Shown here in pieces: positions 1 through 8,546 of a DNA stretch of 16,445 nucleotides. The stretch comes from Isohypsibius dastychi (taxonomy: Eukaryota; Tardigrada; Eutardigrada; Parachela; Isohypsibiidae). The stretch covers positions 1 to 16,445 of the forward strand of contig JAQIWT010000678.1 in the NCBI GenBank assembly GCA_034696485.1, read 5' to 3'. Within the stretch, counting starts at the first letter, position 1; every line of letters starts with the position of its first letter. A program made the translations under genes and the position numbers. The notes under the pieces were generated by a model. It was given only the letters and a program-made list of their open reading frames with translations. It did no database searches and was not told where the DNA came from.

Positions 1-448
1 TCAACATACCCATCGTTTTCGTGTCATACAAAGCTGGTCAAAGGTCTTTTCTTCGGCATCATCAATATGTTGGTGAGTACCTATAAGAAACCAGATAAAT
101 TCATCCCAATTTCTCTCTGAAATCTGGATTCTGCATCCAGCAACTCTGCTATGAATCACGCGCGTCTAGACGCCAAAGTTTTTGAAAAAACCGGTGACAA
201 CTCTGTTGCTGTTAGAAGTCAGTTTTGTTGTGGCTTGCGTGCCGATGCCGATCGATAGCTCGCAGTTTGAGGCAAGACACAGTCAGTCAATGCTCTGCGA
301 AGTACAGACAGACTCCGGAGTCCGGACCTTAAGCTGTGTTCGATGCTGGCTGTCTCAACACTGAATGATAATTCACAAACACACATTTCGTTTGAGAGAA
401 CAAATCTTTTCGAAATCTACAACTGATTCGACCTAAGCCGTATTTCAG
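1..448 (+). other. Upstream flank of gene A1, probable 5' UTR/intron sequence
   Basis: No ATG-started coding region is convincing here. A good donor (GTGAGT) begins at about 73, and an acceptor TTTCAG ends at 448 directly against the A1 start codon, so at least part of this stretch is probably a 5' UTR intron. Nearer GT dinucleotides could also be the donor. Bases 1-72 are open in frame 1 and end in a hydrophobic run just before that donor. They could be the end of an exon of an upstream gene, but no family motif is visible. Confidence 0.35.
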
Positions 449-1427
449 ATGTATACCACTTGCCAATTAGTTGTTTTCTTTGTGCTCCTCTCCCAGACAC
501 TCAGCTGCGATTATTTTTGCTGCTATCCGTCTTTCAACGACGCTCTGCTCTGGAGAAGAGGTGACTGCTGCCCCACAGAAGATTGCATATCTTTCAACAA
601 TATGACAGTCAATTCTTGGGAGAGAAAACGTTTGCTTGCGCTGAGTCGAGAGGTTTGCAACACTACATCTATAATTACGTAGCCTTTGACGTACAATTCG
701 TTTCCAGTTACCCGTATCATGTAACTTCGCCTGCTGCGACACACCTGGCGTCGGTGCAATCTACACGAGTCTGAAATGTTGCGATAGTGTCCACTGCCAG
801 TTTCTCAGTAGTCTACCGGCATCGGAGAGGGGGATTTTGACTTATGTAAAAATCAAATATCTGTTTTCCGCTCGACTGATGATAATCTATTGTAGACTAG
901 ATCAATAGATCACGCTGTAAGATTGAAGGAAGAGGAATCGAGAAGACTCCCTAGCCATGGATCGCATGAAAATGAGGATCCATCCTGGAACGATCAACCA
1001 TCTTTCGAATCAGACCAGAATGACTTTGAGGTGGGGTCCGCAGAATGTCGCAGAATTGTGCTCACAACTGTCTGCGTTCTAGGAGTCGCCTGACGAATCA
1101 AGCAGATATGCAGGAAAAATCGTGGGGATATTAACCGGTGTTATAGTTATGGTCATATTTTGCCTCGGCTGCTGCAAGAGGACTACCTGGACTACCAGAA
1201 ATACCAGTTTGGCACAATCGCAACCGGAGATTGTTGTGACTGGTATGGACCCTGCACAGATGGCACTGATGGCCAGCGCCCACCGAGAAGTGGAAGTTCC
1301 CGGGAGGGTAATTGTAACTACTCCTGATGAGGGCAGCGTCAAGTATGCAGATTTGCCACCGTCTTCTGAAGAAGTTCATAAAAGTACTCCGCTGATTGAG
1401 AAAAAGCAAAGGATTGATGCGTTTTGA
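449..1427 (+). CDS. A1: two-module Cys-rich single-pass membrane protein, degenerate PPxY
   Basis: Four exons are predicted: 449-652, 708-845, 896-1030 and 1083-1427, joined by GT-AG introns of 55, 50 and 52 nt, all phase 0, giving 273 residues. Residues 1-19 form a signal peptide. Module 1 has cysteines at 20, 24, 25, 40, 41 and 46; module 2, alone on exon 2 (46 codons), has them at 73, 77, 78, 92, 93 and 98. Residues 115-159 are an acidic/polar linker. The membrane helix is about 172-190, ending C-L-G-C-C-K, so palmitoylation is plausible. A hydrophobic V-V-T-G motif lies at 210-213. The tail has L-P-P-S-S-E-E-V (PPSS at 251-254) where paralogues have PPxY, so WW-domain binding is probably lost. 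N-M-T near residue 51 is a possible glycosylation site. The start is the only ATG ahead of the hydrophobic run. Function is unknown; no named family was recognised. Exon joins are inferred from paralogue alignment. Confidence 0.85.
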
Positions 1428-2200
1428 TGTGTATGTATAGCCTATAGTCGGATTTCAGTTTTAGAGATTTTTTAAAGCTTTTTGTAGAAGCGCGATGTTA
1501 TTCAATTCTAAGAGGATCGTGATGTGAAGGAGATGAAACGATTTCTCAGTTTACGAATCCAGAAACAAATTTCTCGAACACTCTGGCTTTATCGATCAGT
1601 CGCGACTCGCGATCGGGTATCACGCGACCAGCTGCCTTACCGATCGATAGCCCAGATTGTCAGACATGATGTGGAGGCTGATTTGCTAACTGTGAACTGG
1701 AACAAAGTTGAACAAAATAAACGGGAAGTCGGCAAACGGTCAAAGAATTGGTTTCCGTACTTAAGTACTCACATCCTACTAGGCGTAGAAACCATTGCCT
1801 TGATTTTTGTCTTGCTTTGTTTCGAAGTGACTGAGGTATGATTCTTACGGTTACTAGAAAGACATCTGAATCTTCAGTTATTAGATCAAAATTACAACTG
1901 GAAAGAGTGGACACTCTTTGCTTTTCGACAAAAACAGACTCCCTTTCAGGCTCACGTTTGAACTTCCCGCCCTTTGTGAAGTTTAGCCTAGCTATTTCGG
2001 CTGACATCATCTTCTGACGTCGTAATGACCTAAACGAATCACGCGACAGTACCAGACGTCATCGATGACGCACAGCGATGATTTCATAGCCACCGCATAA
2101 TCGCACAAATTTCGGTTGTACACACTGCACGGTCTGGTAGCTCAAAATTTTGTTCGTCTACAGAGTACTCCAGTACATTTTCAGCTGATTGATTTACTTG
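1428..2200. other. Intergenic spacer A1-A2
   Basis: This holds the A1 3' UTR and the A2 promoter/5' UTR. A possible polyadenylation signal AATAAA is at 1716-1721, which is rather far from the A1 stop. A TTTTCAG acceptor ends about 16-18 nt before the A2 ATG and probably closes a 5' UTR intron. An open frame across 1524-1841 begins at GTG, shows no family feature and is not called. Confidence 0.4.
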
Positions 2201-3233
2201 ATGGTAGCGCAGCCGATTTTCCTTATTTTGCTCTTGAATCTGAACCTGATTGCCACGTGCGATTACCACTGTTGTTACTCAACATTCCCCGAAGAACTTC
2301 GAGAACAATGGCCGCATTGCTGCACGAACTCGGAATGCGGCAACTTCGCCAACCTGGACACCTTGAAAAGAGTGGAGCTTCTCAGAAGTCGTTCAGACGT
2401 AAGTTTTGTTGGTGTAATCTTGCCACACATTCTTAATATGCGAGTTTTTTTCACAGCCTGAACCGATCTGTGACTTCCGATGCTGCCAGGAAAACATCAC
2501 ACACAACCACACCGAGAGGATCTCTTGCTGTTCAGTTCGGGAATGCGGATTCTATAACAGCATCAGTCAACTAGATGGCGTTGTCCTGCTTGAGGTACTT
2601 GAAGCTCCGGCAATAACTAAGGTGCAATATTATAATGAATGGTTTTCGAAGCAGAAATCCAGTGCGCACTATTACGACCATGTCAACGCTTCGGTTGGCC
2701 AGAACAATTTCAGCGCCCGCAGATCCAAACGCCAAGATCACATGGTATTGTGTTTGATTTCTGTTTGAAAAACGTTGAGTGTAATTCGTGACCTTTCACA
2801 GAGCAAAAAATCAACATGGGTTGGGGAGGGCTACTTGTACATTTACATGGTAATTGGCGTTTGTCTCGGTTCTGCCGGCCTTGTCGCGTGCTGCAAGGTT
2901 CACATCTGTAATATGTGCGAAGCGAATGAGGAAGATGGCGAAGATGCCCAAGCAGGTCACCGAATTCTTGTCACTGGCGCCGAACAGATTGATAACCGTC
3001 GTGGACGAATCGGAGTTCGCACTACGTCGGACGAGGAAAATATCCAGGAGCCAATTATTTGGGATACCGGACCTTCATATCAAAATACGCAGAGTGGAAC
3101 TCAGACCATTGAAAGTGTCCACGATGGTGACCTGCCTCCTTCGTACGATGAGGTCAAAAACAGCTCACCGTATCTGTACATGTGTGCTATGTCCAAGCTG
3201 CAATATCTGCAGGATTATGGAAGTGACGTATGA
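2201..3233 (+). CDS. A2: two-module Cys-rich single-pass membrane protein with PPSY motif
   Basis: Exons are 2201-2398, 2457-2594, 2655-2744 and 2802-3233, giving 285 residues. The signal peptide is 1-19. Module 1 cysteines fall at 20, 24, 25, 40, 41 and 46, exactly as in A1; module 2 cysteines fall at 71, 75, 76, 90, 91 and 96. The second intron (2595-2654, 60 nt) has no in-frame stop, so retention would add 20 residues. Splicing is preferred because it makes exon 2 exactly 46 codons, as in A1. The ectodomain carries N-I-T, N-H-T and N-A-S sites. The linker holds R-S-K-R (bases 2721-2732), a furin-type motif about 14 residues before the helix (about 153-173). The helix end is very Cys-rich (A-C-C-K, then further Cys). 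The tail has I-L-V-T-G and D-L-P-P-S-Y-D-E-V (PPSY 254-257). ATG 2201 is the only start that gives a signal peptide in frame. The last roughly 20 residues have no match in paralogues. Confidence 0.85.
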
Positions 3234-3475
3234 AATTCAGCGCAATTTTTTTCAGGCACCATATACTTTGCGGCACGTGTTTCCTTAGCTTTTGGAATAA
3301 CCGGTTCACACGAGTGCTCATGATGCCTGTGGTACCAATATCAAGCACAGATGTTGATCGATCGTCGGCTGAAGCATGACTCACACCCAAAGAAGCAGAC
3401 AGTAGCAATGTTTTGGTTTTACGCAGAGCCGTTCTCACCGCACATTTTATTAACTGTCACATCTCTGGGTTTCAA

Positions 3476-4465
3476 ATGATTTGTTTGTTTTATTTCTTTT
3501 GATCCACCGGAATATATCCTGTGATTACTACTGTTGTTATCAACTTTTCAATGAAGCACTTAGAAAGGACTGGAAGAACTGCTGCTTGGAAAAAGAATGT
3601 AGCAATTTTCTCAGTACGGATTTGTTCGGGAGAGTAGATCTGCTGCAAGATAATCATATGGTCAGTTTTGCAGCATTCAAACTATTGTCTTAAAATTCTG
3701 TACTTTGACAGTTTCGGCTGAAATGCAGTACTCATTGCTGCAATGAGCTCAAATCAAAGACCCCAATGAAAGTCTCAATTAGAAACCGAAGGGAGAGGAA
3801 CCTATGTTGTTCCAGACCATACTGTGATTTCTACCAAAGTTTGCACCCCTCAGAGCGCTTTTTTCTACACGAGGTACCTTTTTTTTACTCACTTACCCAC
3901 AAACGATCTGGATTATCGGAATATCATCAACAGAACACAACGGTGTTATTCCCGAGTCAAACCGAGAAACTTTTAAGCGACTCTGTTCAATGCAACATGG
4001 TACATTTGCGGTGGACAAGAGAAACAATGGAGGTACAGAGAGTTGTCGTCTGCGTTTTTCTTGAGTTTTGTCATGAGAAGACATGTCCAGATTATCCTGT
4101 AGGAATCGAAATCACGGCGAAACCGGGAAGCACTGAAACTCGCTGGTATAGTCTTTGCGATCATGTTCGGTGTTGGGTTTTTGGGATATTGTTTGAAATG
4201 GTGCCTCTGCAAGAAGACTGAGTCTTCGGTTGCCACGAACCAAGTGCGTGTTGAAGTGATTATCAACAACTCGTCGGTCACACTGCAATCGACCAACAGC
4301 TCCCACGAACGAAACAGGCCGCCATCAGCTCCCGAGGGAAGCGACTCTTTTCAGAGTTTTTTTGAGAGTGAGGATGGTGCTCTTAGAAATGATGATCCAC
4401 CGCCATACGACCAGTTCCAGAGTAGCTCACCGTTCATCCAGAAGAAAACGACAGTGGTTCACTAA
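3476..4465 (+). CDS. A3: two-module Cys-rich single-pass membrane protein with PPPY motif, start uncertain
   Basis: Exons are about 3476-3660, 3712-3873, 3934-4032 and 4103-4465, with phase 0 introns of 51, 60 and 70 nt. From 3481 the frame encodes a hydrophobic run, then a perfect module 1 (C-D-Y-Y-C-C, CC, E-C). The only nearby ATG (3476) is out of frame with it, and no in-frame ATG follows the upstream stop TAA at 3451. The start is therefore damaged, non-AUG, on an unseen exon, or a sequence error. Module 2 carries an 8-residue insertion between its CC pairs (21 instead of 13 residues), basic and containing R-N-R-R. Exon 4 starts with a basic stretch, then a helix, W-C-L-C-K-K and D-D-P-P-P-Y-D-Q-F. 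The V-T-G motif is replaced by V-E-V-I-I. The 60-nt second intron is again stop-free and a multiple of three. About 267 residues without the unseen N-terminus. Confidence 0.72.
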
Positions 4466-5024
4466 ACCGCTGATAAGCGTTTCCCTGCAATGACGTTCTG
4501 CTCAAAGATCTGACTTGATATCTTATCTTTTCACGAAAACTGAGCAAGTTTTACATGTCCATCACGAATTTTAGTAATTTTCTATTTGTTTCCAACGTTT
4601 GTTTTGTCTGGTCACGTGGCTAGAATCTCAATACGATCCCGAAACTCGTGAATTAAGTTTGAATAACGTCTTCCTGATTTACAGGATTGCACCCTTGAGC
4701 CGGGAATATACCAGCTTGCTAAATTGTTGTTAAGTCGGTAGAGAGATAAATACCGGGGAAATCATATTCAGTGTCAGTCCCATCCACCACGCTTGCAAAA
4801 CCGAGACGTAAACCATCCAGTATCGATTTGTTATTCTCGGTGGTAGAAACTCCCCGATACACTGGCAGCCTTGGCCTTGATGAAGGCAATTGAGAGCAAC
4901 GAACTCTATCGTCCTCAACCAACATCACCAGATACCACTCAAAAGACATTGAATGACTCACAAGTCATTGATTCCATTGCAGATAAAACTGATCCATGTT
5001 AGAGTTCCCGGAAAACAGTTGCAG
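4466..5024. other. Intergenic spacer A3-A4
   Basis: No coding feature is seen. The stretch should contain the A3 3' UTR and A4 promoter. Two acceptor-like sites lie near the end: TTGCAG at about 4981 and TTGCAG immediately before the A4 ATG at 5025. No canonical AATAAA follows A3. Confidence 0.35.
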
Positions 5025-6022
5025 ATGAAGAATCTTCTGTTTGCTATTTCGTTTACGCTCTTTTCCAGTATTGAAAGCTGTGATTATTATTGTTGTTATC
5101 CAACGTTTACCGAAGAGCTTCGACAAAAATGGCCAAACTGCTGCCTGGAACCAGAGTGCCAGACCTTCACCAACTCAGAAACGTTCGCACGCATGGCACT
5201 TATCCGTGATGGTATGTCGGTAAGTCTCAAGTCACCTATGACTGTGTTTCAAGATTCCACAACGTTAGTTGTTTCGTCTAGTCTCGAGTTACTTGTGACT
5301 ATAGTTGCTGCGTTCTGCTTGGCGTCATGACCGGTCTTCTACGGAGGAAAACCTGCTGCCCAGAATCGCACTGTAACTTTTACAACAGCATCAACCCTCT
5401 TGAGAAATCATATTTGTTCATGGTAATGGAATTTAACGAAACGGCTGTTCAAAGCACGTCAAAATTGTCAATTTCACCCCTAGAAATCGGCAGAACAGTA
5501 TCCTTCGCAAACGCCAAGGCCAGTCGTATACACATACGCTCCCACTGCGGTCTATGAACCAAAACCAACGTACAACATCGGCCCGTCTCAACAATATGGT
5601 CCAGATTCACCTGAATTCCATTCTGCGCCTGAAGTGTGTCATGAATTGTATTCATCTTTTTAATGTGGTTGAATACGACATCTGAATGTTCACAGGGTCC
5701 ACCACAAAAGCGGGGCTTGAGTACCGGCCAGTTGGTTGGATCGATCATTGGCGCAGTAGCAGGATTCATGGTACTGGGATGTATAGTGAAACGTTGTGCT
5801 GTGAGCAACAGCAACACCATGACGGCAAATGCTCTACCTCAACAGCAGGTTATCGTCACAGGGCCAACTCTGAGCGATTGTTCCAGCAGCATACACGCCA
5901 CACGGATTGTTGCACCCAGTGCACCAGATGTACATGATGTAAGAGATGAAGATATGCCTCCTGCTTATGAGGAGGTCGTTCCAGACACGAGGCTGGGGAT
6001 TAAGAAGCCTCTTTCTAGATAG
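5025..6022 (+). CDS. A4: two-module Cys-rich single-pass membrane protein with PPAY motif
   Basis: Exons are 5025-5219, 5282-5422, 5484-5633 and 5696-6022, with phase 0 introns of 62, 61 and 62 nt, giving 270 residues. The signal peptide is about 1-18; module 1 cysteines are 19, 23, 24, 39, 40 and 45, and module 2 cysteines are 70, 74, 75, 90, 91 and 96. The linker exon (50 codons) is rich in Pro, Tyr and Gln. The helix is about 175-193 with several Gly, followed by K-R-C. The tail has V-I-V-T-G, then S-A-P-D-V-H-D-V-R and D-M-P-P-A-Y-E-E-V (PPAY 250-253), a complete NEDD4-type motif. An in-frame upstream extension of exon 1 exists but lacks a sensible ATG, and ATG 5025 sits directly after an acceptor TTGCAG. 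This is the intact parent-type copy of the broken A4' at 11620-11994, with which it shares the distinctive tail. Confidence 0.87.
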
Positions 6023-6896
6023 ATATGAATTCGTGATCATTCTGTGGCCGTGAACAATTGAAGGCCTCTTTCGGTCGAACCGAGTTAATGAAAGTCGATC
6101 CGAGCTTCGATATGGAAGTTGGGTTTCAATTATCCCTGTGACATGAATTGGGATGACCAGATGTGTCAACATGATCTTTTCAAAGCCTCAATTGCGCGTG
6201 CGGGATTTCTCGGTAAAATTTGTTGCAGAATAACTTCGTCAAACGACTTAAAAGTAGCTGCCGAAATGGAGGTTTTGTTTTAGGAAACAGCGGACCTAAA
6301 AACAAAGGCTGTGTTTACGGTAGCTAGGAATTTTTGGGTAATGCCCCGCTATTCAATGGCATGCGAACGACGCAGTACCGTCACAAAGGAGATTATGCCG
6401 GATGAAAAGCAAGCTCGTGATTAACTGCAGTTAAATGCCATCAATTCACTATTAGTTCAAAATATTTTAAAGATTTTTATTTGTTTGACCGTTGACAGTT
6501 TGACCGCCACAAGACGCCTCAAAGCCTTTTGGTTGCGCAGTTCTTGGAGAATATTTCCCATGATTTCATCCTAGTTTCAAGTTCACCGATCCGGTGCAAA
6601 AAATCTTCCGTGCCACTCTGATCTCTGCCCTGGCCGTGCTGTGTACCGCACTCGCCTTCTCAGCGTGAAAAACAGGATCTGGCATGCCGGATAAAACGCA
6701 TTGATTCAAAGGCAGGTATTGATGTGGATGTGCGTTAGTGGATGAGTCAGGTCGATTCATCCGTGTTTAGCATCTCCGACATGTGTACGGTACTTTCAGA
6801 TCAAAAACATACCCACATCGGCTTCACCTGAACATTATGCACTTGAATCAGTCAGGCGTTTTGTGAACTAGAAGCAATCACGGAGAACTTGTTTCC
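6023..6896 (+). other. Intergenic spacer and non-coding first exon of B5
   Basis: From about 6521 onward the sequence matches 12281 onward (for example CAAAGCC.TTTGGTT versus CAGAGCC.CTTGGTT), marking the duplicated block. The B5 5' UTR exon ends at 6896 before a GTGAGT donor; its start is not visible. At the position matching the B5' TATA box this copy reads GTGAAAAA, so no TATA box is present. A hairpin-capable TTCGGTCGAACCGA lies at about 6069-6082. No coding region is seen. Confidence 0.45.
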
Positions 6897-6993
6897 GTGA
6901 GTGACTCACCCGTACATACAGCTTCATTGTTGTACGTTGATCGATCTAATTCTTGCCTGTCTGAATTTCTTTCTTCTCTTCTTACCATTCCAG
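6897..6993 (+). other. 5' UTR intron of B5
   Basis: The donor GTGAGTG at 6897 and acceptor ATTCCAG ending 6993 bracket 97 nt. The matching positions in B5' have GTAAGTG and ATCCAG (12614-12706), so both splice signals are conserved while much of the interior differs. Nine untranslated bases separate the acceptor from the ATG. Confidence 0.65.
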
Positions 6994-7002
6994 TTTTTTA
7001 AC

Positions 7003-7714
7003 ATGATTGGAAAACACAGACAGTTTGTCTGTGCGATATGGTTAACTTTGGTAACCGAAATTACTGGATGTGATTATTTCTGCTGCTACGATTTATCCGC
7101 TCTATCACTTCCCGCTGCGCGCAGATTCTGTTGTGAGGAACGTGAGTGTATCAGTTATTCAGCTCTGGATGATGCTCAGAAGCTTATTCTCCTTCGTCAA
7201 CAAAACACAGCAGTAAGATTCAAGTCATTTTTAAGAAACCTTGAGAACACCGAGGTTTTTGTTCCAGCCTGACTCTTTCCCAGTCACACTTCCAGACCCA
7301 GCTTTTCTACTGTATAAAGATTCAACTTCACGACCTCCCAGGCCACTCTTATCTTATGACTACAATCAACGCATTTATGATATGAACAAAGCCGATGCCG
7401 GAATGATAGTTGGGATTGTTTTTGGAGCAGTGGGAGCTGTTGTTCTGATGGCAATTCTTGTTTCATACTGCAGAAAATACAGCATGAGAAACTCAGGAGT
7501 TCTGAGCACTCACTCTACCGAATTCATAATTCAACCGGTCATTGTTGTAACCGGAGACTCCTCAGCGAATGCAGGTGGCCTGCCTCAACTGGAGAGTGAA
7601 AGATCACAGGATCTACCACCATCTTACGAAGATGTCCAAAAACATCCCTTAGTCGACTCCCGACTTAACGCTAGTAGGAAAGCTGAACATACAGTTCCGA
7701 TGCGGGTCACTTGA
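7003..7714 (+). CDS. B5: one-module Cys-rich single-pass membrane protein with PPSY motif
   Basis: There are two coding exons, 7003-7212 and 7268-7714, with a 55-nt phase 0 intron, giving 218 residues. The N-terminus is a signal peptide ending at T-G before C23. The single module has cysteines 23, 27, 28, 43, 44 and 49 (C-D-Y-F-C-C-Y-D-L-S). There is no second cysteine exon: exon 2 goes directly into a Pro/Tyr linker, then a helix at about 117-137 with G-I-V-F-G, S-Y-C-R-K, I-I-Q-P-V-I-V-V-T-G and D-L-P-P-S-Y-E-D-V (PPSY 187-190). The frame is open upstream of the ATG, but only through a probable 5' UTR intron. Its duplicate is B5'. Helix, V-V-T-G and PPSY segments are nearly identical between the two, while ectodomain and linker differ more. 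Loss of the second module relative to the A type, or origin before it arose, cannot be told apart here. Confidence 0.86.
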
Positions 7715-8245
7715 CCATGTTTCCCGGCGAGGTGAATGTACAGGCCATCTACTCACTGACCTTTTTTGTTCTTATTAATACGCACTTTTTTAATGGCTGC
7801 CGTGTTTTTATTGCTAAGCGTTTTTTGCTGACTTGTACAATTCCGACAATGAAATCGTCGTAAATCATTGTACATGAACGAGAATTTCATTATTGTAGTG
7901 ACCATAAACTTCAAATGCATACATAGTTCCCAAGGCGGTGCTGTGAAAATTTACACTTACAGCATGACAGCTGAAGTCTATGGAACCGGTACACATAATC
8001 GTCTAGGCCAACATTCGCTTTGATGATCAAATCAGATAGCTTTCTACTTGTGTGTAATCCTCCGCGCGTCTGATCAATGTTTATGTGTAGTGATATGCTT
8101 CGGGCAATTAACTTCTTTGTGGCATTTTTATGTATCAAAACATAAGCCCTGGCCAGGCTTACAACGAGTGATGAGACGGCTTCATAGTTTCACGTCGGTT
8201 GAACATCATCCAAACATCTATTCTTCTTGCATTTCTCATTTTTTT
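7715..8245. other. Duplicated non-coding spacer after B5
   Basis: It matches 13562 to about 14030 closely enough to align by eye, yet no open frame is shared between the two copies. A short ATG frame at 8095 looks signal-peptide-like, but its counterpart in the second copy (about 13976) has a stop after 11 codons. The stretch probably includes the B5 3' UTR and the start region of the decayed C6 5' part. Confidence 0.45.
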
Positions 8246-8350
8246 GGATTGCACCGTGTTGTTATTGAATCTGCAACGTGGGTGGTTCACATGAACGTGT
8301 TGGATGCCCTCGAATGCTCGAACTACAGCAGTGCTGACAATGAATCAGAA
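8246..8350 (+). pseudogene. Relic of a cysteine-module exon 5' of C6
   Basis: GGATTGCACCGTGTTGTTAT then GAATCT resembles the module 1 coding sequence of the broken copy at about 11687-11713 (GGATGTGAT.., TGTTGTTAC, GAATCT), with small indels. It is followed about 50 bases on by TGTTGG and GAATGC at the place of the CC-x4-C pair, then C-S-N-Y-S-S-A-D, like C-S-N-F-L-S-T-D in A3. The frame is shifted inside the module. The segment is absent from the second duplicate. I read it as the dead first exon of an ancestral C6. Confidence 0.4.
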
Positions 8351-8546
8351 TAGTTTTGGTTCATCAACTCGCATCAACTACATCGACAAGAACGTGAGTG
8401 AGTTTTACTACGGAAATCATTAAGCCACGGAATCTCGCATAACTTCTTGTCAAAATTGAATCTGGGTGAAGTTACATGCGCACCAACACACTGTTCTGGA
8501 TGTTGATTTCAGCTATTACTTTACGGGACTGCATGATTCGCTAGAC

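Noticed and set aside
182-364. Sixty-codon frame with a hydrophobic start
   Set aside because: It begins at TTG, not ATG, and lacks the C-x3-CC-x14-CC-x4-C spacing. It overlaps a probable 5' UTR intron, so it is not called as a gene.
1524-1841. Open frame of 105 codons after A1
   Set aside because: It starts at GTG, carries no family motif, has no splice context and no repeated counterpart elsewhere in the window.
3240-3290. Strong TTTTTTTCAG acceptor after the A2 stop
   Set aside because: Pairing it with GTATGA at the A2 stop would give an intron of only about 28 nt. Earlier donors would remove the end that aligns with A1 and A3 tails. It is more likely a chance site.
5449-5820. Minus-strand frames, such as the long one across A4
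   Set aside because: They lie over exons and introns of well-supported + strand genes, show no family motif and are explained as shadows.
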